Notes: generated by a model not told the origin, from the letters alone. Positions 9,853-19,021 are shown, counted from the stretch's first letter. The stretch is 51,180 nucleotides of DNA from a virus (IMGVR_UViG_3300030294_000053:1-51180); one strand, 5' to 3'. Numbers and translations are program-made.

Positions 9853-10299
9853 TTACTTTGTATTTAATAAAGGTGCGTCTATAGAACCTTCATTTATTAA
9901 TTTACTTAATTTTATCTTTATACTCCTAGGAAATACAAACTTATAGTAGAATTTATTCTTATAATTAGCTTGATGCTTATCATAATATAGAGTATAAATT
10001 GTATCTGAGTTGAATCTTATAAGGGTTTTAAGTTCCTTAGACTTAGAATCTGTATTCCATAATTCCAGAGTAGTCTTCCAATCAATTGGTAATGTTGTAT
10101 GTATCTTATTATCTATTATTTCTTTTACTGGGGTAAATTTTCTCAGTCCCAAAGATCCCATTCCCCAAGGTAATTTAATAGTACTACCTTGTAATAGGGA
10201 TTCTATTATATAATAGTTTACTAACTTTATTATCTTAGAGAATAGAGGTTTATTATAGGCTCTTGATACATCCTGCATTACATATGATTTACTCTTCAT
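9853..10299 (-). CDS. IHF-like DNA-binding protein of the crAss tail cluster
   Basis: 148 residues. The N-terminal two-thirds contain the IHF/HU layout: helices (ISKIIKLVNYYIIESLL-type, residues about 20-37), then GSTIKLPWGMGSLGLRKF, the short strand-Gly turn that begins the DNA-binding arm region. The C-terminus is a crAss-style extension rich in Lys and Tyr. In crAss-like phages an IHF-like gene is embedded among the tail genes exactly here. The start overlaps the end of the ring/stabilisation gene by 11 bases and the 72-residue gene follows after 1 base. The role (genome organisation in the virion or DNA bending) is inferred from the family. Confidence 0.7.
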   Translation of the reverse strand: MKSKSYVMQDVSRAYNKPLFSKIIKLVNYYIIESLLQGSTIKLPWGMGSLGLRKFTPVKEIIDNKIHTTLPIDWKTTLELWNTDSKSKELKTLIRFNSDTIYTLYYDKHQANYKNKFYYKFVFPRSIKIKLSKLINEGSIDAPLLNTK

Positions 10300-11023
10300 T
10301 CTGATTATTATTAGATTTTGCCTGTTGTCTTAGAGCATTAACATAATTCTGATTAGGGGAAGTATTATCCAAATCATCATTATCATCATTAGTATCATCC
10401 TTAGGAGCATATTCAGGTGCAGATAATTCTTTAGCAACTAATTGTACTAATGTAGGTACTACTGAATCATCTAATGGGAATGTAAGAACTGAGTAATCTG
10501 TAATACTACCACTAGGATCTAATGTAGCAGCAGTTCTTATATCCTCAAATAACCCAAATAGATTAACCTGTGCTAAATATAAGAACTGAGGATTAGAAGA
10601 TTTAAAATATAAATAATGGTCTGGTCCAATAGTACAATAAACTATATTTCTAGTATATTTACTATCTCCTACATACCTCAATCTATCCATAGATACATAA
10701 GTAAGTTCTCCTTGAAAATAATCTGCTGCATATATTCTAGGAGTAATAATGTTAAGTATAAGTGGTATCTTTACAGTACTTTTTAAGTAGGAACCTCCTT
10801 CACATGGTATACCTGCTATAGCAGGAACTTCTGTTAGCTCTAGTCTAATTGTTTGATAATTAGCTAAAGGAATATCCTTTCTTATATCAGTATATCTCTG
10901 TCTTACCAACATATTTCTATACTTAGTAGCTAGGAAGATAATATGATCTTCAGTGAAGTAACTATCCTTTGAACTTAACTTAAGTTCATCCATTATCATG
11001 TATATTATCTCATTATAAGTCAT
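10289..11023 (-). CDS. Tail stabilisation / ring protein (P22 gp4-like group)
   Basis: I choose the ATG at 11023 (MTYNEIIYMIMDELKLSS, 244 residues). A longer frame opens at 11059, but a TATATTTG promoter box lies inside that extension and would start the RNA close to 11023. The start with NEIIYMIMDELK and the later YRNMLVRQRYTDIRKDIP segment are of the kind found in crAss tail-stabilisation proteins. The C-terminus is acidic (a DDTNDDNDDLDN run). It is followed by the IHF-like gene with an 11-base overlap. The expected position is in the collar between portal and muzzle. This is recognised by pattern and synteny, not by alignment. Confidence 0.7.
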   Translation of the reverse strand: MTYNEIIYMIMDELKLSSKDSYFTEDHIIFLATKYRNMLVRQRYTDIRKDIPLANYQTIRLELTEVPAIAGIPCEGGSYLKSTVKIPLILNIITPRIYAADYFQGELTYVSMDRLRYVGDSKYTRNIVYCTIGPDHYLYFKSSNPQFLYLAQVNLFGLFEDIRTAATLDPSGSITDYSVLTFPLDDSVVPTLVQLVAKELSAPEYAPKDDTNDDNDDLDNTSPNQNYVNALRQQAKSNNNQNEE

Positions 11024-11045
11024 ATATGTATAATTTAAATCCTTG

Positions 11046-11076
11046 CAAATATAGAACATTTAGACTATATAAGCAA
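11046..11076 (-). promoter_or_regulatory. Promoter for the ring/IHF/muzzle genes
   Basis: Minus strand: TTG (11074-11076), 20 bases, TATATTTG (11046-11053). The box ends 22 bases before the ATG at 11023. It decides the start of the ring protein gene because the upstream in-frame ATG at 11059 would not be in the transcript. Confidence 0.75.
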
Positions 11077-11109
11077 GGACTTTAATTAGTTATTAATAAT
11101 GTATTAGAA

Positions 11110-11454
11110 TTATACAATTCTTAAGTCAGAAGTTTCTGTAGTTCTTAGTATATTTCCTTCAGTTACTCTAGGAGTAAAATCAGCTTTATTAATCTTAGTT
11201 AGGTCATCACTATTATATAAAGCGGGAAATTTAATAAGACAAGTTGTACCATATAAATTATACATAGCCTTCTGTAAACTATATAGATCATCATTGGTTA
11301 GAAACACTTGAAAGGCTTCTGTATTTATTAATTCTTCTATAAACAGACCAATAAATACTCTATATACCTCCTCATAAGGATACTCACCTAAAGCAGTTAC
11401 TGTTTTATAGTATTTACTTAGGGAATCATGTAAGATAGTATCTATTTGTTCCAT
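11110..11454 (-). CDS. Conserved crAss structural-cluster protein
   Basis: 114 residues, mostly helical. It contains YRVFIGLFIEELINTEAFQVF and a later LQKAMYNLYGTTCLIKFP segment that I recognise as a pattern of crAss-like phage proteins in the tail-ring cluster, but I know no function. It begins one base after the preceding 176-residue gene and is followed by a 50-base gap carrying the next promoter, so it ends a transcript. It may be a small connector or ring component. Confidence 0.55.
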   Translation of the reverse strand: MEQIDTILHDSLSKYYKTVTALGEYPYEEVYRVFIGLFIEELINTEAFQVFLTNDDLYSLQKAMYNLYGTTCLIKFPALYNSDDLTKINKADFTPRVTEGNILRTTETSDLRIV

Positions 11455-11455
11455 A

Positions 11456-11986
11456 TTATGTAGTAGTTAAAGTCTTAAAGAATTGATTCCAATAAGTAAT
11501 TGCTTCTGTATAATTACCTGTATTAACAGCAAATAGAAGCATTTTATACTTTAGAATAAAGTCTATAAACTTATGATCTATATGCTCAAATTTTAGTACC
11601 CCCTTAGAGAAATATAAAGCTTTCTGGTATATTGGGTATAAATTAATAGCTGTACCTAGTATAGGGTTTGTTAAAGAGGATGCAGGTGTAGAAGGATTAG
11701 GTGTTCCTTTTGCAGTTACATATATAAAGAACATATTCTTAACTAGATCAACTCCTAAGGAGGTTACATCAAGTACTAATCTAAGATTCTTAGTATTAAC
11801 AGCAGAATCTACTGAGTATGTATATATAGTATGACTACTAGGACCAGTACCTATAAATGTATCCTGAGTATCTATCTTTATATTATCTAAGTATACACTA
11901 TCAAAGTATGAATCTGTATCAACTGTAGCATCTATAATTAGATAAGTACCACTATTATCTATTCTTAATTCATTAAAATGTATCAT
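11456..11986 (-). CDS. Putative virion structural protein of the ring cluster
   Basis: 176 residues. The first two-thirds are beta-rich (alternating hydrophobic and Thr/Asp residues, similar to an Ig-like or jelly-roll fold). The last 70 residues are helical, with IYQKALYFSKGVLKFEHIDHKF and a Trp-containing C-terminus. It lies just after a strong terminator hairpin and before the 114-residue gene, within the tail-ring block. The beta-then-helix layout suits a connector or collar protein. I do not recognise a specific family and base the structural call on location. Confidence 0.55.
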   Translation of the reverse strand: MIHFNELRIDNSGTYLIIDATVDTDSYFDSVYLDNIKIDTQDTFIGTGPSSHTIYTYSVDSAVNTKNLRLVLDVTSLGVDLVKNMFFIYVTAKGTPNPSTPASSLTNPILGTAINLYPIYQKALYFSKGVLKFEHIDHKFIDFILKYKMLLFAVNTGNYTEAITYWNQFFKTLTTT

Positions 11987-12001
11987 AGTCCTTATATTAT
12001 A

Positions 12002-12033
12002 AAAGGAGATACTATTTTGCCAGTATCTCCTTT
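12002..12033 (-). terminator. Strong terminator after the 414-residue capsid protein gene
   Basis: A perfect 12-bp stem (AAAGGAGATACT at 12002-12013 and its complement at 12022-12033) with an 8-base loop is followed on the minus strand by TTTT. It sits 18 bases after the stop codon at 12052. Confidence 0.8.
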
Positions 12034-12051
12034 AATTAATTATTTATTAGC

Positions 12052-13296
12052 TTAGAGAGTTGCTATGGATAATCCTGAAGTAGCATTAACTGCTGTAACA
12101 ATACTATTCATAAGTGTATGTGAACCATCATCTGCTGCAACTACAGTAATATCTTTCTCAGCTCTTGATACACCCTCATTACTAGAGGTACTATAATAAT
12201 GTACATTTAGTACATCATATTTAGCAGTAGGATCAACTAAATAAGTAGTAGGTATTACATATGGGAATTTAACCATTCTATAATCATCACCTCTATTACC
12301 CATGCAGAAGTATTCAAGATCTGCAATATTCTTACCATTTTGAGCAGTAGTTGTAGGAGTAACATCTGCTACAATACCCCAAGTACTAGTCTCTTTAGTA
12401 GTTTGGTCAATAGTAACTTGTAAAGGTATAATACTAAAATGAATTATGCTTACAGGGAATGTTCCCAAATGCCAAGGTTGCAATGCTTCCTCAAGATATA
12501 TACCTTGATTACCACCACCTGTTAAAGCTGTGGCTGTTGCATCCAATGCTACTGAAGTTGCATCTGTACCTGTTACTATAATAAGTGAATTAGCAGTTGT
12601 ATCACCTGTAATAAGGGATTTAAGATCTGCTATTGTATGTGCAGCAGTTGTTAAACTAGCTGTAATAGTAGTAATACCATTAGCAGTTACTGTGGTTACA
12701 GCAGCAGCACCTGCACTAATTGAAGCAATTGCAAATTTAATACTATTACCTGCTGTAGTAAGTGCCTTAGCAGTAACTGTAACACCTGTATTAGTAGGTA
12801 ATACTGTAGAAGCTGCTACTTGATAAAGAGATACATTACACAATGCTGTAATATCCCGCTTCATATTCATTACTAGTGAATTATACAATACTGTATAGAA
12901 TTGATCTAATGTCATTCCTGTAGCAACTCTTGCAATACCTTCTTTTAAGTATTGATCTTCATCAGACATACCAATGAAGTTTCTAAACTCCAATCTTACT
13001 TGATAATCTTGACCTACAACAAGTCCTACATTAGGATCTACTGTTAATAGGGATTTCTTATAACTATAAGCCATTTTAGCTGATGGAGTTACTGTTGCAT
13101 TCATGATTTTATCAAGACCAATAAGATCACTTCTTACTATACCTCCTGCACCTACATGTTGAAAGTATAGATGTGTTTTTGCACTATCAGAATGTGCCCT
13201 AATAGTTCCCAATGTATCACTAGGAACTAATGCACCTGATTTATAAGCTCTGGCAACATATAACTGTTGCACTTGATTTTGACTAAATACTGCCAT
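12052..13296 (-). CDS. Probable auxiliary capsid protein
   Basis: 414 residues. The N-terminal part (MAVFSQNQVQQLYVARAYKS) and the C-terminal part (YCMGNRGDDYRMVKFPYVIP-like segment) frame a low-complexity middle. That middle, residues about 165-260, is almost entirely Ala, Thr, Val, Gly and Ile, like an inserted Ig-like or beta-helix domain. crAss-like phages encode an auxiliary capsid protein in this part of the late cluster, downstream of the major capsid gene. It is the last gene before a strong terminator. The assignment rests on synteny and size; it could also be another major virion protein. Confidence 0.55.
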   Translation of the reverse strand: MAVFSQNQVQQLYVARAYKSGALVPSDTLGTIRAHSDSAKTHLYFQHVGAGGIVRSDLIGLDKIMNATVTPSAKMAYSYKKSLLTVDPNVGLVVGQDYQVRLEFRNFIGMSDEDQYLKEGIARVATGMTLDQFYTVLYNSLVMNMKRDITALCNVSLYQVAASTVLPTNTGVTVTAKALTTAGNSIKFAIASISAGAAAVTTVTANGITTITASLTTAAHTIADLKSLITGDTTANSLIIVTGTDATSVALDATATALTGGGNQGIYLEEALQPWHLGTFPVSIIHFSIIPLQVTIDQTTKETSTWGIVADVTPTTTAQNGKNIADLEYFCMGNRGDDYRMVKFPYVIPTTYLVDPTAKYDVLNVHYYSTSSNEGVSRAEKDITVVAADDGSHTLMNSIVTAVNATSGLSIATL

Positions 13297-13320
13297 TGTT
13301 TTAATTATTAAATTAAACTT

Positions 13321-14013
13321 TTATTTTCCTTGAGCCTGTATAATAGCTCTACTTTGTAAAGCTAATCTTATAGCTCTGTCTAATATTTCTCTATGTGCTA
13401 TACTATTTAACTCACACTCTGTTACTACTGATATACCATTAATACTAAGATTAGTTGGTAATGGTATTAATATAATAGGTGATGGAGCTTTTAAATACCT
13501 TACTACATAACTGGATATTGTAAATAAAGCTATTATTTCTACTATCTTACTGCCAACATCTAATCTTAATGCCCTTCCATCTGTAGGACCTCTGAATGGA
13601 TTACTCATTATTCTCATATACTCTGTATGAGTAGTTGGAACAACTGTTATAACCTCGGAAGTAGTACTATTTACTACATGTTCATATACTATATACCATA
13701 AATCTGTAGGTAATGTATATAAGGAAGAAGAAGCACTTAATCCTGCTGTACTTAACTTAGTAGTTATTGTAGCTGTTTTTACTAATGAATCAAGGTATCT
13801 TCTTATTTCCTCAGTCTTCTCAAAGGAGTCTGCATTTATATTCTTACCAGACACTAACTCTATTACAAGATCACCTTCACCCTTTGTTAAGAATACTGAT
13901 TTCTCATATTCATCAAAAGTAACTGCTTGTATCTGATCATTACTAAACCCAAGTTTCCTAAGGTATGAAGATATTCCTATATCAAATTCATTACTAAATT
14001 CAGTTGTAGTCAT
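13321..14013 (-). CDS. Connector/ring-type structural protein, copy B of a paralogous pair
   Basis: 230 residues. It shares with the neighbouring 237-residue protein the start MTxTEFxxxFDI, the block DEYEKSVFLTKGEGDLVIEL, a middle LYTLPTDLWYIVYEHV and a C-terminal VVTECELNSIAHREILDRAIRLA. The two genes therefore arose by duplication. The ATG overlaps the stop of the upstream copy by one base. Proteins with the YEKSVFLTKAQ block are regular members of the crAss capsid-to-tail cluster. The likely role is a portal-adjacent adaptor or ring. Confidence 0.6.
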   Translation of the reverse strand: MTTTEFSNEFDIGISSYLRKLGFSNDQIQAVTFDEYEKSVFLTKGEGDLVIELVSGKNINADSFEKTEEIRRYLDSLVKTATITTKLSTAGLSASSSLYTLPTDLWYIVYEHVVNSTTSEVITVVPTTHTEYMRIMSNPFRGPTDGRALRLDVGSKIVEIIALFTISSYVVRYLKAPSPIILIPLPTNLSINGISVVTECELNSIAHREILDRAIRLALQSRAIIQAQGK

Positions 14014-14726
14014 TATTCACTTCTTTGTCCTAGTTCTATTATATCTTTAGCTTCCCCTATAAAAGCAGCTTTTGCCAATTCAACTGCTCTTTGTAAAATC
14101 TCCTCATGTAATTCAGAGTTAAGTTCACATTCTGTTATTGCAGATGCTCCTTCAATAGTTTGATTATAAGCAGTTAAATCTGCTAGTATAATTGGTACTG
14201 GTTTCTTTATATATCTTATTAAATAAGTTGATATTGTATCACCTGTATGTGTTATTATTTCTACTAGGGTTAAGTTAGTTGATTGAGTATTAATCAATCT
14301 CCAAGCTTCATTTTTTAATGGCTCTTTTAAGGGTCTTTGCATTAATAATGTATACTGGGAATATCCTAAAGGATTTACCTGTAATATATTATTAGTACTA
14401 AGTTTTACTGTTTCATTTAATATGAATAATACATCTATAGGCAGACTAAACATATTAGACCTTGAATCTATATTTAATGAAGTACCACTGGCTATTGTAC
14501 CAGCAGCTACTTTCATTAAACTTGAAAAATCTATCTGTCTTTTGATGGAATCATCTACACCTTCACTGTATTTATTACCTTTAGGATTAAAGTAATTCTT
14601 TAATACTTCATATTGAGCCTTTGTAAGAAATACTGACTTTTCATAGTCACTTATTCCTGGGGCTTTATTTGAAGCAATATTATTATAAAGAATATCAAAC
14701 CTTGATATAAATTCAGTGTGAGTCAT
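14013..14726 (-). CDS. Connector/ring-type structural protein, copy A of a paralogous pair
   Basis: 237 residues, with MTHTEFISRFDILYNNI at the start, then DYEKSVFLTKAQYEVLKNYF (residues about 24-43), MFSLPIDVLFILNETV in the middle and AITECELNSELHEEILQRAVELA near the end. These blocks match the next gene and identify a tandem duplication that has diverged. It starts just after the stop of the 335-residue gene. Function is inferred from its place between the capsid and tail genes. Confidence 0.6.
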   Translation of the reverse strand: MTHTEFISRFDILYNNIASNKAPGISDYEKSVFLTKAQYEVLKNYFNPKGNKYSEGVDDSIKRQIDFSSLMKVAAGTIASGTSLNIDSRSNMFSLPIDVLFILNETVKLSTNNILQVNPLGYSQYTLLMQRPLKEPLKNEAWRLINTQSTNLTLVEIITHTGDTISTYLIRYIKKPVPIILADLTAYNQTIEGASAITECELNSELHEEILQRAVELAKAAFIGEAKDIIELGQRSE

Positions 14727-14727
14727 A

Positions 14728-15735
14728 TTATTTTACTCCTATTTCTATTGAAAATTTAATCTGTTGATTCTTAGGATTAGCTAAGAATGAAGCAGCAGCT
14801 TTTAATGTTGGATCTTCCTTATTTGTAGACATTGGTGTGTTTGATTCCTTAATATAATAGAATCCACCTCTGTTTGAAATAATACCTTTACTTACAGCTC
14901 TTGTGATTAATACTAGGTTATCAAAATGATCACTAGTTACTAACTTGTAGAAGGTATCAGGTTTGGATAAAATCAATTGATATACCTGATTTTGTAAGTA
15001 AGTCAACTTAGTTTCATCACTTAGTTTAACTCCTGATAGTGATTCAAGAATAGTTTTAAGTTTGAAGAAATCCTCTTGTATCTTACCATATTCCATAAAG
15101 GATTTAATTGATACATTAATTTCTTTATTACTTCTACTATCTTCCTCACCCTCTGCTACAATTACAAACTCATAAGTTGCCTTTGGTGTCTTATCTAAGT
15201 CATATAGAGTAGGACAAATAAAGTCTTTATTACATAAAAGGACTTTATATTTTATATAATCATTTGGGTCTGCTAGATTTAAATGAGTATCCTCTTTAGT
15301 GAGTTCTACTTGATAGTTTTCCCAGAAGTTATTTTCTTTTTTATATACTGATAAAGCATTATAATCTAAACCCATTACTTCCTCAAGTAATTTCTTCTCT
15401 TTATCAGTTAATACATTTACTAGAGTACCTGTTGATAATTGTGGTACTGTATAGAATCTTGATGCATTATTAGCCATACCACCATATAATATATGCTTAG
15501 GATTACTAACTAATCCTGTAAGTTTATTAATATGTCTTAGTATAACTTTCTTCTGTGTAAGACAATTAAAAGGTTTATCCTTTTCATCAAGTAGTTCTGT
15601 TACTTCCTCTTTTGTTGAAGTTTTACCTACTTTTAATTGTTTACCTTTAGAAGAGTTGCTCTTAATCTCTTCTTTGTCTACTGGGGTTAAAGGAACCTCT
15701 GCCATAATACTTTTATCATCTAAAATTTCTTCCAT
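14728..15735 (-). CDS. Conserved late protein after the major capsid gene
   Basis: 335 residues. The N-terminus is acidic and Lys-rich and probably unstructured (residues 1-55). A folded domain follows, with no motif I recognise, and the C-terminus reads AAASFLANPKNQQIKFSIEIG. A strong Shine-Dalgarno (AAGGAGGAT, plus 15742-15750) sits 6 bases before the ATG, one of the few clear ones in the window, which suggests high or independent translation after the capsid terminator. Related proteins occur next to the capsid gene in crAss-like phages, but the function is unknown to me. Confidence 0.6.
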   Translation of the reverse strand: MEEILDDKSIMAEVPLTPVDKEEIKSNSSKGKQLKVGKTSTKEEVTELLDEKDKPFNCLTQKKVILRHINKLTGLVSNPKHILYGGMANNASRFYTVPQLSTGTLVNVLTDKEKKLLEEVMGLDYNALSVYKKENNFWENYQVELTKEDTHLNLADPNDYIKYKVLLCNKDFICPTLYDLDKTPKATYEFVIVAEGEEDSRSNKEINVSIKSFMEYGKIQEDFFKLKTILESLSGVKLSDETKLTYLQNQVYQLILSKPDTFYKLVTSDHFDNLVLITRAVSKGIISNRGGFYYIKESNTPMSTNKEDPTLKAAASFLANPKNQQIKFSIEIGVK

Positions 15736-15762
15736 TTTTTATCCTCCTTAAAATTAAAAAAT

Positions 15763-15794
15763 AAATAGAAGGGGATTTTTAGTCCCCCCTATTT
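15763..15794 (-). terminator. Terminator hairpin after the major capsid gene
   Basis: On the minus strand the outer AATAG/CTATT and inner GGGGA/TCCCC stems form a hairpin 5 bases after the capsid stop codon. A T-rich tail (TATTTTTTAATTTT) follows. Partial read-through would supply the downstream genes. Confidence 0.75.
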
Positions 15795-15798
15795 TATA

Positions 15799-17322
15799 TT
15801 ATCCTTGTAAAATACTAGGAATAAGTGACATTGTTCTTGTAGGATCAAGTACACAAGTACCAAGAGTAGCCATTCTATGAATAACTGCCTTATCATCGTC
15901 AAAAGACATATGAGGGTTATTCATCTGACCTGTAAATGGATTTCTTAGACCCCATTGATAACCTCTTGACTCAGATTGACCTTTAATTCTACATTTAAAG
16001 ATATTAGGTTGGTCCATAGAACCAATATACCAAATATCAAATCTGTAAGACATTGCTACACCACCTTCTGGATGTTTAATCTTATTTCTAACAGGATCAT
16101 CATAGAAAGGATCTATATCAAGTGTTACCTTAACTCCATTAGGAGCAATCCATTCTGTTACTTGATAATCTGTTATTGATACTGCACCATTAGGATTAAT
16201 GTTACTAGCAATCTTTTTATATACAGGAGGATTCTGTGTAGAATACATAGGTAACCATCCTGAAGTAGTAAGTTTAGCTTCTCTATTAAAGATCAATGCA
16301 CCCATTTCACCTGTTTTCACAACAAAATGTCTGTCATTGAATGCTAACTTAGATACAGATAATGTCATAATAGCATCTAGCAAGAGTTTCATTACCCCCT
16401 TAGTACTATTATAGTACATTGTATTTGATACTTCTGTTTGTTCAAAGATACCTGCACCTGTCTTAATAGCCATACCTGACTTACCAAAGTTCATGTACTC
16501 ACCATTAGCATTTCTGTTAGAAGTACCAAAGGCTTCTACATTATTCTTAGCTTCAGAGAATTGTTCCTCAACAGCCCAATCAACATAGTGCATCCATTTA
16601 TTAGCAACATCTGTAACCTGTTTACCACTAGGATCATTTCTTACCATTGGAATACCAAAGGCTAGTTTCTTATCCAACATGTTACCACCTACAGTAGTAC
16701 TTATTCTAATAGTAGACCATTCATTTCTCATAGATACTGGAGAACTAAATCTCACATCACCTACCTTTTTAGAAAGGGACTTTTCTACTGGAGCAAATTC
16801 AATTGAGAATCTTTCACCTGAAAGAAGTCTTTCAGCAGGACATCCAAGTGTATTACCACCCATTAGTTCTACTTTATATACTGCATTAGTACCTTCCATT
16901 CTGCAATTACCCAATATTCTAAATGGATACATTTGATTTAAGTTACCAACAATAACTTCACCATCTGCAAACCAATCTTCATTGAATACCAAATAGAATG
17001 GAGCTGTACCCGAACCTACATTACCTGTAGAAGAAGTAACTACATTACCATCTTCATCTCGTGCCTCAACCAAAGGAATATTTCTCCTAGCTGAACCAAT
17101 TACATCCCAATAATACTCTTCATCATTCTCAAATTCTTTTATAGGGAATTGATTAAGGAATGTATCTAGGGTTTTACCCCTATAAAATGCCAACAACTGA
17201 ACCATAAGATTAGTTGCAGCTTGAGGTTGTCTTTGGAATATACTTCCCAAATGATTATCATTTGTAAGACCTTTCCAATGTTGGAAACCCACCATCTGGA
17301 ATCTACTTAATATACCTGCCAT
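15799..17322 (-). CDS. Major capsid protein (crAss-like, HK97 fold)
   Basis: 507 residues, the usual length for crAss major capsid proteins. The N-terminus with SRFQMVGFQHWKGLTNDNHLG, the PQAATNLMVQLLAFYRGKT block and the later EEQFSEAKNNVEAFGTSNRN segment are typical of this family. The C-terminus contains SRGYQWGLRNPFTGQMNNPH. The protein forms the icosahedral shell. The gene is preceded by the scaffold-like gene (28-base gap, no separate promoter box), so the promoter at 18546 probably drives both. A terminator hairpin follows. Confidence 0.92.
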   Translation of the reverse strand: MAGILSRFQMVGFQHWKGLTNDNHLGSIFQRQPQAATNLMVQLLAFYRGKTLDTFLNQFPIKEFENDEEYYWDVIGSARRNIPLVEARDEDGNVVTSSTGNVGSGTAPFYLVFNEDWFADGEVIVGNLNQMYPFRILGNCRMEGTNAVYKVELMGGNTLGCPAERLLSGERFSIEFAPVEKSLSKKVGDVRFSSPVSMRNEWSTIRISTTVGGNMLDKKLAFGIPMVRNDPSGKQVTDVANKWMHYVDWAVEEQFSEAKNNVEAFGTSNRNANGEYMNFGKSGMAIKTGAGIFEQTEVSNTMYYNSTKGVMKLLLDAIMTLSVSKLAFNDRHFVVKTGEMGALIFNREAKLTTSGWLPMYSTQNPPVYKKIASNINPNGAVSITDYQVTEWIAPNGVKVTLDIDPFYDDPVRNKIKHPEGGVAMSYRFDIWYIGSMDQPNIFKCRIKGQSESRGYQWGLRNPFTGQMNNPHMSFDDDKAVIHRMATLGTCVLDPTRTMSLIPSILQG

Positions 17323-17350
17323 ATTAGCTTTATTTTAAAGTTTATTTTTA

Positions 17351-18523
17351 TTATACATCTAATTTCCATTCTGAAGAGTTAGATTCTTTATCATCCTGTC
17401 CAACCCCTACTAAATTATAAGTACCATCAGGATTTGCTGGCATATTTGTAAGTGTATGTTGGAGCTCTCTTAACTTTGAATTATAACCTTTTTTTACTCC
17501 ACCTGCTATTAACTTATTAATATCTTTAAAACCATCTGTCATTGCATACAAAACTCCTAACTTCTTTCTAAATTCAGTAGGATTTTCTATTTGATACTTC
17601 TGAACAGCAGTATAAAGATTACCTTTTTCATCTTTAAAAACTGGTTTTGTAACTGAATCAAAGGCTTTCTTTCTTGTAATAGGATCTATCTCAACTCCTG
17701 TAAATACTTCCTTATCTTCAACCATAGACTTTTTTAAGTCTAGTATTTCTTTATCTCTGGTTTTAATAGCTTCTTCCTCAGAAGACTTTTGGCTATTAAT
17801 AATATCCTGATACTCTTTAATATAGGAAGACTTCAAACTCTCTTTAGCATCCTTAGCATCCTGTATATCTTCACCACTACTAAAAGATCTATTTACTTCT
17901 CTAGTTGCCCTTTCTTCAGTAAAACCTTTATTAATATAATCTTGAAATATTAATCTTTTTCTTACTTCAGAACCCTTATCACCTTCATCTGATATATCAG
18001 TATCTTGTAAACTATTTAAGTAGTTTATAGTACCTTCATACTGTTGAATTTGTGTAGGATTAACACCTACTGTAAGAGCTTCATTAATTCTTTTATTAGT
18101 TTCATCAAGTCTAGCTTCAACAACTTTTTGCATTGCTTTTGCAAAGTCCTCAGGAGTTTGAATCTTACTAATTTCTTCTTGATCAAGTTCAGGGAAAACA
18201 CCATCTTCTTTTAAAGCACCAGTAATGGAAGAATAAAGATTAGGTTTGGAAGGAGGATCTTTTGTCTCTACAGAAGATGATGCTTCCTGTTCTTGAGTTT
18301 CTTTATTATCACCACTACCTACGCTCTCTGGTTGTTTATTTGTCTCCTCTTTAGGACTATCACCAAATAGTTCTTCAGGATTAACTGCAACCTCAGTAGT
18401 TTTATTTTCTTTTGTACCATCCTCCTCAGAAGGGGGATTCTGCTCAGTATTTGAGCTATTTTCTGTAAATAATGTATCTATAGAACCAGGGTCTAAGATA
18501 CTTTCCATTGATAAACCTTCCAT
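17351..18523 (-). CDS. Putative scaffolding / head assembly protein
   Basis: 390 residues. The first 100 residues are acidic and rich in Glu, Asn, Ser and Thr (low complexity). Most of the rest is charged and predicted to be helical or coiled coil, with many Glu/Lys/Asp. This composition and its position directly upstream of the major capsid gene are typical of a scaffolding protein that guides shell assembly. Another in-frame ATG lies 5 codons in (MESILDPGS). A promoter lies 22 bases upstream. No protease motif is visible. Confidence 0.6.
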   Translation of the reverse strand: MEGLSMESILDPGSIDTLFTENSSNTEQNPPSEEDGTKENKTTEVAVNPEELFGDSPKEETNKQPESVGSGDNKETQEQEASSSVETKDPPSKPNLYSSITGALKEDGVFPELDQEEISKIQTPEDFAKAMQKVVEARLDETNKRINEALTVGVNPTQIQQYEGTINYLNSLQDTDISDEGDKGSEVRKRLIFQDYINKGFTEERATREVNRSFSSGEDIQDAKDAKESLKSSYIKEYQDIINSQKSSEEEAIKTRDKEILDLKKSMVEDKEVFTGVEIDPITRKKAFDSVTKPVFKDEKGNLYTAVQKYQIENPTEFRKKLGVLYAMTDGFKDINKLIAGGVKKGYNSKLRELQHTLTNMPANPDGTYNLVGVGQDDKESNSSEWKLDV

Positions 18524-18545
18524 ATAATCTAAATTTTATTCAATG

Positions 18546-18576
18546 CAAAGATATATTAAAAAATATAGTTAGTCAA
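18546..18576 (-). promoter_or_regulatory. Promoter for scaffold-like and major capsid genes
   Basis: Minus strand: TTG (18574-18576), 20 bases, TATCTTTG (18546-18553). It ends 22 bases before the ATG at 18523 and has the same geometry as five other minus-strand promoters in the window. Confidence 0.75.
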
Positions 18577-18618
18577 CATACACTATAATGTTAGTAAGTA
18601 ATCATTAAAAGTATTATA

Positions 18619-19014
18619 TTAAGCTGTCTTTTGCATTATACCTTCATCCAATAACTTGTTAATTTCAGTATCACTTATATATGTCCTTAATGGACAGTTC
18701 TTTGTAACACATATGTCCTTAACTATATCTAATATAATACCCTCTAACTTAGATATTTTAACTCCTTTTTCTTTATCACTTACTTCTAAGTTTGCTATCT
18801 TAGTATCCTTTTCTTCATTACTAGTTATTAGACTAGCTAGTTTAATTTCACTGTCCTTTTGTATCTTATCATACAATTCAAACTGTGAAAGTAAATTCTG
18901 TAACTTAGTACTTTCATTCTTACCTCTATTGAGATAAAGAGTAATTAAAGAACTAATTATAACACTGCTAGCTGTTATAATAATTCCTACTAGAGTAGTG
19001 GTGGCATTTATCAT
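18619..19014 (-). CDS. Membrane-anchored coiled-coil protein, probable lysis-cluster member
   Basis: 131 residues. A membrane segment lies at residues about 5-28 (TTLVGIIITASSVIISSLITLYL), followed by a basic stretch (NRGKNES). A long heptad-like coiled coil comes next (residues about 35-95), then a C-terminal Cys pair in DICVTKNCPLRTYI. Proteins of this layout (one membrane helix, coiled coil, terminal CxxxxCP) are common in Bacteroides phage lysis regions. It follows the 203-residue membrane protein by 7 bases. It may be a holin-like or spanin-like component; I cannot decide between them. Confidence 0.55.
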   Translation of the reverse strand: MINATTTLVGIIITASSVIISSLITLYLNRGKNESTKLQNLLSQFELYDKIQKDSEIKLASLITSNEEKDTKIANLEVSDKEKGVKISKLEGIILDIVKDICVTKNCPLRTYISDTEINKLLDEGIMQKTA

Positions 19015-19021
19015 TTCTATC

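Noticed and set aside
11024-11059. Longer start for the ring protein gene at 11059
   Set aside because: A promoter -7 box lies within this extension, so the transcript would begin downstream of that ATG.
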